This document shows positions 49,394 through 59,393 of a DNA stretch of 64,000 nt, piece by piece (the first letter of the stretch is position 1; each line of letters begins with the position of its first letter). Origin of the DNA: Vibrio chagasii (GTDB taxonomy: Bacteria > Pseudomonadota > Gammaproteobacteria > Enterobacterales > Vibrionaceae); NCBI GenBank assembly GCA_041879415.1, contig CP090851.1, positions 310,001-374,000 of the forward strand, in the 5' to 3' direction. The notes under the pieces are model-generated. The model worked only from the letters and a program-made list of their open reading frames with translations, ran no database searches and was not told where the DNA came from. Both the position numbers and the translations under genes were made by a program.

Positions 49394-50239
49394 ATGTGTG
49401 AATTGCTCGGTATGAGCGCGAATGTGCCAACGGATATTTGTTTTAGCTTCACTGGTCTTATGCAGCGCGGTGGCAACACTGGTCCACATCGTGATGGTTG
49501 GGGGATCACCTTTTATGAGGGCAAGGGCTTTCGTACCTTTAAAGATCCTAACCCTAGTTGTGAATCTAAGATCGCTGAATTGGTTCAAAACTACCCAATT
49601 AAAAGCCAAGCTGTTGTCAGCCACATTCGTCAAGCCAACCGTGGTGGTGTTAATCTAGAGAATACACACCCTTTCACTCGTGAGCTTTGGGGAAGATACT
49701 GGACCTTTGCTCACAATGGCCAACTATCAGATTACGATGACTTAGTGAGTGGGCGTTTTAGACCAGTTGGTGAAACTGACAGCGAACGTTCATTCTGTTG
49801 GTTACTTAAGCAACTGGAAGAGCGTTTTCCTGAACCACCACAAGACATGGAAGGAATGTTCCGCTTCGTTGCAGAGTGTTGCGACAAGCTGCGAGAGAAA
49901 GGCGTTTTCAACATGTTGTTGAGCGATGGCGAGTACGTAATGACATACTGTACCAACCATTTGTACTGGATTACGAGACGCGCGCCTTTTGGTAACGCGA
50001 GCTTGATCGATGAAGACGTCGAGATTAACTTCCAAGAAGAAACCACACCTAATGATGTGGTGACGGTAGTGGCTACTCAACCTCTAACTGGTAATGAAGA
50101 GTGGTTTAGAATGAAGCCGGGTGAATACGCCTTGTTCCATTCAGGTGAATTGATTGGCAATAATCACAAAGAGCTGGAAGATGTCGCTTATGCTCCTAAA
50201 AAGGTCGCAAGCCAAGCGCCTACTGAACCATTGAGCTAA
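49394..50239 (+). CDS. yafJ: class II glutamine amidotransferase YafJ
   Basis: A 281-residue Ntn-hydrolase. The nucleophile is Cys2, exposed after Met removal (MCELLGMSAN). HRDGWGITFYEGKGFRTF, SHIRQANRGGVNLENTHPF and FAHNGQLSDYD form the glutamine site. No synthase domain is attached, so the acceptor is unknown; relatives include gamma-glutamyl hydrolases. It is 67 bases after gmhA with an AGGGAG site and is probably cotranscribed. A 94-codon ORF on the other strand is a shadow. Confidence 0.9.
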   Translation: MCELLGMSANVPTDICFSFTGLMQRGGNTGPHRDGWGITFYEGKGFRTFKDPNPSCESKIAELVQNYPIKSQAVVSHIRQANRGGVNLENTHPFTRELWGRYWTFAHNGQLSDYDDLVSGRFRPVGETDSERSFCWLLKQLEERFPEPPQDMEGMFRFVAECCDKLREKGVFNMLLSDGEYVMTYCTNHLYWITRRAPFGNASLIDEDVEINFQEETTPNDVVTVVATQPLTGNEEWFRMKPGEYALFHSGELIGNNHKELEDVAYAPKKVASQAPTEPLS

Positions 50240-50261
50240 ACGTCTCATTACTTGATTCGAT

Positions 50262-50303
50262 AAAAAAGGCCGTTAACTGCACTCGTCAGTTAACGGCCTT
50301 TTT
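50262..50303. terminator. bidirectional terminator between yafJ and purN
   Basis: A 17-bp perfect stem, AAAAAGGCCGTTAACTG and its complement, with a 7-base loop between the convergent genes. Confidence 0.93.
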
Positions 50304-50315
50304 GTATTTTCGATA

Positions 50316-51002
50316 CTACTCTTCTGCGTAACCGTGTTTGCCTAGTACTTTTCCGTCTAACACCGCTTGTCCATCAACCATAGATAAACGGTCTTCTGCA
50401 AACCATTTACATACCATCGGATAGATTGCGTGCTCTTGAGTGAGTACTCGCCCCGCAAGTAGCTCGGCGTCATCGTCCTCAAACACAGGAACCTTGGCTT
50501 GTAAGATAACAGGACCACCGTCAAGCTCTTCTGTTACAAAATGCACACTTGTGCCGTGTTCTTTGTCTTTTGCATCAATTGCACGCTGGTGGGTATGTAA
50601 ACCCGGGTATTTAGGGAGTAGAGAAGGGTGGATATTGACCATTTTTCCTGCGTAATGACGAACAAATCCTGAACTCAAAATACGCATATAGCCTGCTAGT
50701 ACGATTAAGTCTGGTTGATAGGCGTCGATCTGAATCATCAGTTCATGATCAAACTCTTCACGCGATCCGAAATCTTTTGGGTTCACTGAGCGTGCATCGA
50801 CGCCAGCATTTTTTGCTCGTTCTAAGCCGAATGCTTCTGCCTTGTTTGAGAAGACAGCTTTGACTGAAGCATCAATCATATTGCTATCGCAAGCATCTAA
50901 GATCGCCTGCAAGTTACTGCCGCTTCCTGAAACTAACACAACGATATTTTTCTGAGACTGAGTGGTTTTCTGAGAGTGATTGTTTTTCATAAAGTGGGTC
51001 AT
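50316..51002 (-). CDS. purN: phosphoribosylglycinamide formyltransferase 1
   Basis: A 228-residue enzyme of purine synthesis that transfers a formyl group from 10-formyl-THF to GAR. VLVSGSGSNLQAILDAC binds phosphate. MVNIHPSLLPKYPGLHTHQR holds the catalytic Asn and His, and HFVTEELDGGPVILQ the catalytic Asp. The first conserved strand starts at residue 18; the preceding Gln/Ser/Lys-rich stretch is unusual. Starts at 51002 and 50990 are equally weak by ribosome-binding site, so the true N-terminus is open. It lies downstream of purM. Confidence 0.94.
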   Translation of the reverse strand: MTHFMKNNHSQKTTQSQKNIVVLVSGSGSNLQAILDACDSNMIDASVKAVFSNKAEAFGLERAKNAGVDARSVNPKDFGSREEFDHELMIQIDAYQPDLIVLAGYMRILSSGFVRHYAGKMVNIHPSLLPKYPGLHTHQRAIDAKDKEHGTSVHFVTEELDGGPVILQAKVPVFEDDDAELLAGRVLTQEHAIYPMVCKWFAEDRLSMVDGQAVLDGKVLGKHGYAEE

Positions 51003-51071
51003 ATGATTGATTAATTGAACTGTTTACAATTTACCTACATAAACTAAGGTTTTCTGCGGGCCAAATAGCAA

Positions 51072-51095
51072 AATGAGGACCATTAGGTCCTCATT
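51072..51095 (-). other. hairpin between purM and purN
   Basis: AATGAGGACC/GGTCCTCATT is a perfect 10-bp stem with a 4-base loop in the 120-base purM-purN gap. On the minus strand it is followed by an interrupted T tract, so it could be an attenuator or an mRNA 3'-end stabiliser. Confidence 0.55.
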
Positions 51096-51122
51096 GATAA
51101 ACTAATTGAGTGAAGTGCTCAC

Positions 51123-52163
51123 TTAGTTGATTTCAACTTGCTCTTCGCCCGCTTCAGCGTTCGCGATCTCACCGATAACCCAAGCGTTTTCGCCTTCAGC
51201 TTTCAGTAGTTCAACAGCAGCGTCTGCTTGGTCTTTCGGTAGAGCAACAACAAGGCCTACACCACAGTTGAAAGTGCGGTACATTTCAAATGTTTCCACG
51301 TTGCCTTTCTCTTGTAGCCAGTTGAAGATAGCAGGCCATTCCCAGCTCTTACCATCAATCACAGCTTTAGTACCTTCAGGAAGTACGCGTGGGATGTTTT
51401 CCCAGAAACCGCCACCAGTAATGTGCGAGATAGCATGGATGTCATGCTCTGCGATCATCTTAAGTGCTGATTTGATGTAAATCTTAGTTGGTTCTAGTAG
51501 GTGTTCACCGATAGTGCGACCTTCTAGTTCCTCGTTCTTATCTGCACCAGATACTTCCAGTACTTTACGAATTAGAGAGTAACCATTTGAGTGTGGGCCA
51601 CTTGAGCCAACAGCGATAAGTGCGTCGCCAGCAGCTACTTTAGTACCGTCGATGATGTCAGCTTTTTCTACTACACCAACACAGAAGCCAGCAACATCGT
51701 AGTCGTCGCCTTCGTACATGCCTGGCATTTCAGCGGTTTCACCACCGATTAGTGCACAACCAGCTTGAACACAACCTTCAGCGATGCCAGAAACAACGTC
51801 TGCAGCTGTATCGACATCTAGCTTACCTGTTGCGTAGTAGTCTAGGAAGAATAAAGGCTCACCACCTTGAACGATTAGGTCGTTCACACACATTGCCACT
51901 AGGTCGATACCAATGGTGTCGTGTTTTTTCAGATCCAAAGCAAGGCGAAGTTTAGTACCAACACCATCAGTACCTGAAACAAGTACCGGCTCTTTGTATT
52001 TCGTTGGAAGTTCACATAGGGCGCCAAAGCCACCAATACCGCCCATTACTTCAGGGCGACGAGTGCGTTTTACTGCACCTTTAATACGGTCTACTAGTGC
52101 ATTACCTGCGTCGATATCAACACCAGCGTCTTTGTAGCTTAGAGAAGAAGTATTACCACTCAC
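51123..52163 (-). CDS. purM: phosphoribosylformylglycinamidine cyclo-ligase
   Basis: A 346-residue AIR synthetase of the purine pathway, ATP-dependent. It shows [20 protein letters not shown] at the N-terminus, [33 protein letters not shown], and [19 protein letters not shown] toward the C-terminus. It forms an operon with purN, as in E. coli, is divergent from upp, and has a PurR-type operator over its promoter. Confidence 0.97.
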   Translation of the reverse strand: MSGNTSSLSYKDAGVDIDAGNALVDRIKGAVKRTRRPEVMGGIGGFGALCELPTKYKEPVLVSGTDGVGTKLRLALDLKKHDTIGIDLVAMCVNDLIVQGGEPLFFLDYYATGKLDVDTAADVVSGIAEGCVQAGCALIGGETAEMPGMYEGDDYDVAGFCVGVVEKADIIDGTKVAAGDALIAVGSSGPHSNGYSLIRKVLEVSGADKNEELEGRTIGEHLLEPTKIYIKSALKMIAEHDIHAISHITGGGFWENIPRVLPEGTKAVIDGKSWEWPAIFNWLQEKGNVETFEMYRTFNCGVGLVVALPKDQADAAVELLKAEGENAWVIGEIANAEAGEEQVEIN

Positions 52164-52204
52164 GGGATAGTCCTCGAACTTAAGTTGGATGTGAAAACGG
52201 CGCT

Positions 52205-52244
52205 ATTCTAACAGGGCTTGAATATGAAGAGCAAACGTTTGCGC
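52205..52244 (-). promoter_or_regulatory. purM promoter with PurR operator
   Basis: On the minus strand an extended -10 (TGTTAGAAT; TAGAAT at 52210..52205) and a -35-like TTGCTC (52234..52229) are 18 bases apart. The PurR-type palindrome GAGCAAACGTTTGCGC (52229..52244, with a perfect 12-bp core GCAAACGTTTGC) covers the -35. PurR with hypoxanthine or guanine would therefore repress purMN. Divergent upp starts 88 bases to the right of the site. Confidence 0.82.
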
Positions 52245-52332
52245 GGTTTTTTTTATTAGAATAAAGATTCTGAAATAACCACAGAGTTCGTGTATAATCT
52301 ACAGGTTTGTTTAAATATTGCCGGAGTTGGAA

Positions 52333-52959
52333 ATGAAAGTTGTTGAAGTGAAACACCCGCTAGTAAAACATAAAATTGGCCTGATGCGTGAAGGTGAGAT
52401 TAGCACTAAGCGTTTTCGTGAGCTAGCGACAGAAGTGGGTAGCCTTCTAACATACGAAGCGACATCAGACTTTGAAACTGAGCGTGTAACTATTAATGGT
52501 TGGGACGGCCCAGTTGAAGTTGACCAAATTAAAGGTAAGAAAGTAACAGTAGTGCCAATCCTACGTGCTGGTCTAGGCATGATGGACGGCGTTCTTGAGC
52601 ACATCCCAAGTGCACGTATCAGCGTTGTTGGTATCTACCGTGACGAAGAAACGCTTGAGCCAGTACCATACTTCAACAAGCTTGCATCTAACATCGATGA
52701 GCGTATTGCTCTAGTGGTAGACCCAATGCTTGCAACAGGTGGTTCTATGATCGCGACTATCGACCTAATGAAAGAGAAAGGTTGTAAGCACTTTAAGATT
52801 CTTGTGCTTGTAGCGGCTCCAGAAGGTATCGCGGCTCTAGAAAAAGCGCACCCAGATGTTGAGCTTTACACTGCTGCAATCGATGAGAAGCTAAACGACA
52901 AGGGCTACATTGTTCCTGGTCTTGGCGATGCTGGTGATAAGATCTTCGGTACTAAGTAA
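52333..52959 (+). CDS. upp: uracil phosphoribosyltransferase
   Basis: A 208-residue salvage enzyme making UMP from uracil and [23 protein letters not shown] starts the protein. The PRPP loop is [16 protein letters not shown], and [17 protein letters not shown] closes the uracil pocket. A TTG five codons upstream is discounted because GGAG is best placed for 52333. It faces uraA with a shared terminator between, so uptake and phosphoribosylation genes are neighbours. Confidence 0.97.
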   Translation: MKVVEVKHPLVKHKIGLMREGEISTKRFRELATEVGSLLTYEATSDFETERVTINGWDGPVEVDQIKGKKVTVVPILRAGLGMMDGVLEHIPSARISVVGIYRDEETLEPVPYFNKLASNIDERIALVVDPMLATGGSMIATIDLMKEKGCKHFKILVLVAAPEGIAALEKAHPDVELYTAAIDEKLNDKGYIVPGLGDAGDKIFGTK

Positions 52960-53028
52960 TTCGGTTTTATAGGTTAAGTGGATTCGGTGGTTTCAAACTT
53001 CTAAATTGACTTAATTATCCGTATTAAT

Positions 53029-53063
53029 AAAAAAGGGAGAGCATTCGATGCTCTCCCTTTTTT
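53029..53063. terminator. bidirectional terminator between upp and uraA
   Basis: A perfect 16-bp stem with a TCG loop and T-runs on both strands, between convergent genes. Confidence 0.93.
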
Positions 53064-53101
53064 GATCTTAAACTTTGTTGGAATTTAACCAGATTTAACC
53101 A

Positions 53102-54340
53102 TTAGTCGATTTGAGCTTTGTCTACTACTGTGTTGTCGCCTAACTCTTCAGGAAGGACTAGGTTAAGTAGAATCGCTACGATACCGCACAAGCTTACGCC
53201 CTGTAGACTGAAATCACCGATGCCAAATGCCATGCCGCCAATACCGAATACTAGGGTAATACCCACAATGACAAGGTTACGCGATTTATGCAGGTCTACG
53301 TTGTTCTTGATTAGCGTGTTCAAGCCGACTGTTGCAATAGAACCAAACAGAAGAATCATGATGCCGCCCATTACCGGAACCGGAATGGTTTGCAGAAGAG
53401 CGCCTAGCTTACCAACTAATGCAAGAACGATGGCTGTTACTGCAGCCCAAGTCATGATCACCGGGTTAAATGCTTTTGTTAGCATTACCGCGCCAGTTAC
53501 TTCACTGTAGGTTGTGTTTGGCGGAGCGCCCAGCATAGAAGCAGCAATGGTCGCTACACCGTCGCCTGTGATTGTGCGATGTAGACCAGGCTTCTTAAGG
53601 TAGTCTTTACCTGTCACGTTAGAAATCGCAAGCATGTCACCTACGTGTTCAACGGCTGGTGCAATCGCGACGAACACCATGAAGAAGATAGCGTTGATGT
53701 TGAACTCAGGCATAGTGAAGTTTGGCAGTGCTAACCAAGATGCTTGCGCTACGGGTGCAAAGTCGACTGCGCCATAGAATAGACTCGTAATGTAACCTGC
53801 GATAATCCCGCCAAAGATAGGTAATAGCTTTAGGAAGCCCTTCGAGAATACGCTGATGATGACGGTAACTAATAGTGAAACTGATGAGATCCAAAGTGCT
53901 GCGTCTGCATCGACCAGTTGAACGGCGCCATCGCCTGTTTTACCTAGCGCCATGTTTACAGCAACTGGTGCCAAGCCCAAACCAATCACCATAATTACAG
54001 GGCCAACCACCACAGGTGGGAGCAGCTTATGGATGAAGCCAACGCCTCTCACTTTGATAAGAGCACCCATCAATACATACACAACACCTGCTGCCATTAG
54101 GCCGCCCATGGTTGCGCCAATACCCCAAGTTTGGATACCAAACATGATAGGCGCGATGAATGCAAAAGAAGACGCTAAGAAGATTGGCACTGAACGGCGT
54201 GTAATAAGTTGGAATAAAAGGGTACCGATACCTGCGCCAAAGAGTGCAACGTTAGGATCAAGTCCTGTCAGTAGCGGCACGAGTACAAGCGCACCAAAAG
54301 CTACAAACAGCATTTGTGCACCTTGCAATGCATTTTTCAT
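53102..54340 (-). CDS. uraA: uracil permease
   Basis: A 412-residue NCS2-family uracil:proton symporter with about 13-14 membrane segments. NCS2 hallmarks are AIAPAVEHVGDMLAI, with the substrate-coordinating Glu, near residue 240 and GAPPNTTYSEVTGAV near 285. An AAGGA site precedes the ATG. The upp/uraA pairing supports the substrate. Confidence 0.93.
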   Translation of the reverse strand: MKNALQGAQMLFVAFGALVLVPLLTGLDPNVALFGAGIGTLLFQLITRRSVPIFLASSFAFIAPIMFGIQTWGIGATMGGLMAAGVVYVLMGALIKVRGVGFIHKLLPPVVVGPVIMVIGLGLAPVAVNMALGKTGDGAVQLVDADAALWISSVSLLVTVIISVFSKGFLKLLPIFGGIIAGYITSLFYGAVDFAPVAQASWLALPNFTMPEFNINAIFFMVFVAIAPAVEHVGDMLAISNVTGKDYLKKPGLHRTITGDGVATIAASMLGAPPNTTYSEVTGAVMLTKAFNPVIMTWAAVTAIVLALVGKLGALLQTIPVPVMGGIMILLFGSIATVGLNTLIKNNVDLHKSRNLVIVGITLVFGIGGMAFGIGDFSLQGVSLCGIVAILLNLVLPEELGDNTVVDKAQID

Positions 54341-54616
54341 GATATGTCCTTAGATTGGTCGTTATATGAAAAGTGAAAAATAAAATTCGCGCGATTCTAT
54401 CACTTAGCAATCGATTGCTACACAAAATAGATCAAATTTATTTATCATAGTGATGTTTTATATCGAACAAGGTCCGAAAATTCGGTTTATAAGTTAGCGC
54501 TTTATCATGGTCAGGTGATATTTTGTGGTTATTAAACACAGTGGGCGCTAACGACCTTGCCCCTCAATCCATAGTTGCTTATCATCAAGGCACAAGCTTT
54601 GAATATTAGGATCAAT

Positions 54617-55879
54617 ATGCGCTACATAGCATTGTTGTTGATGGGACTATTAGCCTTCCCGAGTTACGCCTTAACTAAAGTCGATATCTTTAGTGCTGAA
54701 GTTGCGATTAACGCTGAAGACAAACAACCAGAACAAGTGGCAAGAAATACCGGTATGGAGCAGGTATTGATACGTGCGACTGGTCAAACTGACGTTGCTT
54801 CAAATGAGACTATCCAAAAGGCGATGCGTAAGAGTGCGCAGTACATGTCTCAAATGAGTTTTGGTGAGCGCAATGACCAATCAACATTGCGCATGCGTTT
54901 TAATGGCGCTCAAATCCGTTCTCTACTGACTCAAGCGCAACTGCCGTACTGGCCTGAAACTCGCTCAAACATCTTGGTTTGGCTAGTGGAAGAAGACAGC
55001 TTCGATAAGAACATTGTGTGGGAGCACTCGAACTCACCACTTGCTGCTCAGATGCAAGCTAGTGCAAAAGATCGTGGTTTACCTCTGACTCTGCCTGTCG
55101 GTGACTTCGACGATATCACTGGTATCGCGACCTCAGATTTGTGGGGCAGCTTTGTTTCACCAATTAGCAGAGCAAGTCAACGCTACCCAGTAGATGCAGT
55201 GTTAGTGATTAAAGCTCAATCTTCAGGATTACGTTGGACGCTGTACGACCAAAAACCAAGTCAGCTAACTAGTGCTCCAACGGCACCAATCACAGGTTCA
55301 GTGTCGGGTAACAGTGCAACAGCTTCTAAGAAGCTAGTTGACCAAATCAGTAACTACTACGCGGGTAAAAGCGCGGTGACGGTGGCGAGTGAGTCATCAG
55401 AGTCAATTTTAACTCAGTTTATTAGCTTGAATAATGCTCAAGACTTCTTCCAGCTAGAGAATGCACTTAAGCGTCTAAACTCGGTTGCTAGTCTAGATAT
55501 TCTTAAGATTCAAAACAACGAAGTGACGTTCCGTATTCACTTGCTGTCGACTCAACAAGAGTTTGAGCAAGAAGTGGCAAGTATTCGCCAAGTTGTGAAG
55601 GTTGAAGAGTCTTACATCGAACCAGAAGTAAGCCCTGAATTTGAGACACAAGACAACACTATGTCTGTAGGTGATGATTCAACGGCTTTAGTTGATACTG
55701 AAGCAACAGCAACTGACGCAGATACTGATGTTCAAGTGATCAAAGGTAATGAAGTTGTTGGTGATGATACGCTGACTGCTTCGGATGCTAACTCAGAAGA
55801 TACGAGTAGCGAAGCGCTAGAAGAGGTTACTCCTCAGCATGCGAAACCTAGCTTGGTGTATGAGTGGAACCGCAGTTAG
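54617..55879 (+). CDS. DUF2066 family exported protein
   Basis: A 420-residue protein with a signal peptide (ALLLMGLLAFPSYA, cleavage near residue 17). The N-terminal domain LTKVDIFSAEVAINAEDKQP and the VRARATGQ-like MEQVLIRATGQTDVAS are typical of DUF2066. The last 80 residues are rich in Asp, Glu, Thr and Ser and probably disordered. The function is unknown. In pseudomonads, as I recall, the DUF2066 gene sits between purM and hda; hda is not found here. The start at 54617 has AGGA nearby; the frame is open 14 codons upstream. Confidence 0.8.
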   Translation: MRYIALLLMGLLAFPSYALTKVDIFSAEVAINAEDKQPEQVARNTGMEQVLIRATGQTDVASNETIQKAMRKSAQYMSQMSFGERNDQSTLRMRFNGAQIRSLLTQAQLPYWPETRSNILVWLVEEDSFDKNIVWEHSNSPLAAQMQASAKDRGLPLTLPVGDFDDITGIATSDLWGSFVSPISRASQRYPVDAVLVIKAQSSGLRWTLYDQKPSQLTSAPTAPITGSVSGNSATASKKLVDQISNYYAGKSAVTVASESSESILTQFISLNNAQDFFQLENALKRLNSVASLDILKIQNNEVTFRIHLLSTQQEFEQEVASIRQVVKVEESYIEPEVSPEFETQDNTMSVGDDSTALVDTEATATDADTDVQVIKGNEVVGDDTLTASDANSEDTSSEALEEVTPQHAKPSLVYEWNRS

Positions 55880-55937
55880 GCAATTGCTGACATTCATCGT
55901 CTATACGAAAAGTAAGTAGACGAAGATAAATAAAAAG

Positions 55938-55973
55938 AAAGCCCTGCTAGAGAAATCTGGCAGGGCTTTTGTT
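55938..55973. terminator. terminator between the DUF2066 and DUF2069 genes
   Basis: AAAGCCCTGC/GCAGGGCTTT with a 12-base loop and T-rich flank. It probably serves both convergent genes. Confidence 0.85.
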
Positions 55974-56022
55974 TGTTCGCTAATTGTTTGAGCTAGCTGA
56001 TTGGGTATGGTCGAATCCAATC

Positions 56023-57056
<1,034 letters not shown>

Positions 57057-57407
57057 TTACAGAATCTCTAGCACTTGCTCAGGTGGACGACCAATCTTGG
57101 CTTTATTGTTCGCAACAACCACTGGACGCTCAAACAGTTTTGGATTAGCAGCCATTGCAGAAAACAGGTCTTCATCAGATACTGAAGAATCACCAAGGTT
57201 CGCTTCTTTGTAGTCTGCCTCCTTGGTGCGCATCATTTCGCGAACGCTGCTAAAACCGAGCTGTGTGAACAGTACTTTTAGCTGCTCAACAGTTAAAGGC
57301 GTGTCTAAGTACTTGATCACTTCAGGTTGTACACCGTTTGTTTCAAGCAGTTCAAGCGTTTGACGGCTCTTTGAGCAGCGTGGGTTATGATAAATCACGA
57401 CAGACAT
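57057..57407 (-). CDS. arsC: ArsC-family reductase (YfgD-like)
   Basis: A 116-residue thioredoxin-fold protein with the catalytic Cys11 in YHNPRCSKSRQTLELL and the oxyanion-binding RPVVVANNKAKIGRPPEQVL near the C-terminus. It matches glutaredoxin-dependent arsenate reductases, of which E. coli YfgD is a housekeeping member. No arsenite pump or ArsR gene is nearby, so a role in arsenic resistance is uncertain. GAGGA precedes the ATG. It is the first gene of arsC-wrbA-DUF2069. Confidence 0.88.
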   Translation of the reverse strand: MSVVIYHNPRCSKSRQTLELLETNGVQPEVIKYLDTPLTVEQLKVLFTQLGFSSVREMMRTKEADYKEANLGDSSVSDEDLFSAMAANPKLFERPVVVANNKAKIGRPPEQVLEIL

Positions 57408-57520
57408 GGTTCTTCCTCATTATTATTTTTTATTTAATTTTCAGGAGAGGCCATCTAATTGGCCTCTTCACTGTATACGTTGAGCTTTGTTCTTTTGGTG
57501 ATTTCTGCGTATTACTCGGC

Positions 57521-58975
57521 TTATTGCAGTGCTAAGAAGCGCTCGCGCTGAATCATCAGTTGATCAATGCGAGCATCGTAGCGGGCTTGCTTCAAGCTAC
57601 CGAGCTCTGCGATTTGACTCGCTTGCGTGTAGTACTGAATTGCTTTGTTCCAGTTAGCTTGCAATGCCAAAATTTCTGCTCGTGCGGCAAGGTCTTCATC
57701 ACTGTTGCCAAGGCTAGTGTTCGCTTTTGAAAGCAGGTGCCAGCCGTTGGTGTCATTCGGATTGTCATGCGTATAACGTTGTAATACGCGAATAGCCTCT
57801 GCAAAGTCCTCTTTTTCGATCAAAGCATTTGCGTAGTTGATTGTGAGTACCGGGTTGTTTGGTTGACGAACTAAGGCAGACTTGAGCTCTTTAATAGCAA
57901 GATCTGGTTTTTTCTGTTCAATGTGAAGGTCGGAAATCGCATCCAGATAGAACAGGTTAGTCGGGTCACTGGTAATCAGCTTGGTTAGAATCGGTTCAGC
58001 TTTATCTAACTTATTAGAGTCGAGATAAACCAGTGCTTGTCCATACTCTAACGATGGGACGATCTCTTTTGGTGCCTTTTTCAATTGGCGTGAGAACCAA
58101 TCTAGAGACGCCTCATTATTGATACCGGCATAGCGTGCCACGATACGAGCTCTTGCCAAGTGGTAATCTAGAGATGGCGCAAGCTTGAGTGGCGGATAGC
58201 TACGAGCACGAGCACGAGAGTCCGTAATACGGTCTTCTGGTAATGGGTGAGTCAGCAGCATTGGTGGCGGTGTGCTGGCATAGCGGTATTCATCTGCCAG
58301 ACGACCGAAGAAGCGTGGCATCGCATTCACGTCAAATCCCGCTTTCGCTAGCGTGTTGATACCAAAGCGATCGGCTTCTTTCTCATTACTACGAGTGTAG
58401 TTAATTTGGCTTTGCATGTTACCCGCGGTGGTTGCAGTTAAGGCTGCAATGCCCGCCTCAGGAGCCGCAATTGCCAACAACACAGACGCGGCAAGCGCTG
58501 CAATAGTCGCAGGGGAACGGCGTGCTTGATCTTCCATACTGCGCGCTAAGTGGCGCTGAGTAACGTGTGCGATTTCGTGCGCTAATACAGACGCAAGTTC
58601 ACTCTCCGACTGTGCGTGTAGGAATAGACCTGAGTGCAAAGCAACATAACCACCAAAGAAAGCAAAAGCGTTGATGTTGCGGTCACGGATCATAAAGAAC
58701 TGAAAAGGTGTCTTTACGTCATTGGCATTCGCGACAAGGCGATGGCCTAGAGTGTCGATATAAAGGTTGAGAACCGGGTCATTGATGACAGGTTGGCTGC
58801 TTCTGATGATGCGCATGTAGGCATCACCATAGATGAGTTCTTGATCGATAGTGAGTGTGCCGCCAGCCGCCGTGCCGATGTCCGGTAAATCCAAGCTGTT
58901 GGTGTTAGCCAACGTTGGGGTGCTTAATGTGGCTGCAATGCATAAGCAAGCAATTGAACGAGCGCGTTTAAACAT
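57521..58975 (-). CDS. bepA: periplasmic chaperone/protease BepA
   Basis: A 484-residue M48 metalloprotease with C-terminal TPRs that works in LptD assembly and degrades stalled outer-membrane proteins at the BAM complex. It has a signal peptide (residues 1-23), the zinc motif HEIAH at 133-137, the third ligand region NEKEADRFGINTL near 197, and TPR-like repeats over about 300-470. The C-terminal LGSLKQARYDARIDQLMIQR matches E. coli BepA closely. I chose the ATG at 58975; an upstream extension of 17 codons has no signal-like character. Confidence 0.93.
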   Translation of the reverse strand: MFKRARSIACLCIAATLSTPTLANTNSLDLPDIGTAAGGTLTIDQELIYGDAYMRIIRSSQPVINDPVLNLYIDTLGHRLVANANDVKTPFQFFMIRDRNINAFAFFGGYVALHSGLFLHAQSESELASVLAHEIAHVTQRHLARSMEDQARRSPATIAALAASVLLAIAAPEAGIAALTATTAGNMQSQINYTRSNEKEADRFGINTLAKAGFDVNAMPRFFGRLADEYRYASTPPPMLLTHPLPEDRITDSRARARSYPPLKLAPSLDYHLARARIVARYAGINNEASLDWFSRQLKKAPKEIVPSLEYGQALVYLDSNKLDKAEPILTKLITSDPTNLFYLDAISDLHIEQKKPDLAIKELKSALVRQPNNPVLTINYANALIEKEDFAEAIRVLQRYTHDNPNDTNGWHLLSKANTSLGNSDEDLAARAEILALQANWNKAIQYYTQASQIAELGSLKQARYDARIDQLMIQRERFLALQ

Positions 58976-59153
58976 ATTAGTCAGTAATACTCCGTTTCTT
59001 CTGACAGTAAGACAAGGGCAATGCAAATTGGTTCTTTATCTGGTTTAACCTTTGTTAAGTGCGTGCGCTATCCTGAAGGAAGATGAATCAATGATGGCAC
59101 GTTTTCAAAAACAGATTACAATATGCCCCTTATAATAAGCATCGAGCCCAAGA

Positions 59154-59393
59154 ATGACACCTAATATTCTAGATTTACGCCAAGAGCGCTGCCCAATGGC
59201 GTTATTATTAGCCAAGCGTCACAGTGTAAAGTTAGAAGTAGGGCAATCTTTGTCAATTTATGTATCAGATAGCAGTTCGATGAAAGATATTGTTACGTTT
59301 TTGTCGAAGCAAGCTTATGTTGTCATGACAGAGGCTTGTTCTAATTACCACCATCTCCTCGTCACTAAAAAGGAATCGCAGTCAGATGCTTGA
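59154..59393 (+). CDS. TusA-family protein with altered CPxP motif
   Basis: A 79-residue protein of the TusA/YedF/SirA fold: LDLRQERCPMALLLAKRHSV, then GQSLSIYVSDSSSMKDIVTF. The active-site motif is CPMA rather than CPxP; the second Pro is replaced, while Cys13 remains. TusA proteins carry persulfide sulfur, and the partner is unknown here. The gene overlaps perM by eight bases, a pairing that suggests joint function or simple coupling. Confidence 0.78.
   Translation: MTPNILDLRQERCPMALLLAKRHSVKLEVGQSLSIYVSDSSSMKDIVTFLSKQAYVVMTEACSNYHHLLVTKKESQSDA

Noticed and set aside
49349..49633. 94-codon ORF opposite yafJ
   Set aside because: It is an antisense shadow of the conserved N-terminal part of YafJ and has no family resemblance.
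57428..57470. Hairpin GAGGCCA/TGGCCTC between bepA and arsC as a terminator
   Set aside because: On the minus strand the stem is followed by mixed sequence without a T-run. It may be an mRNA structure, but I could not support a terminator call.
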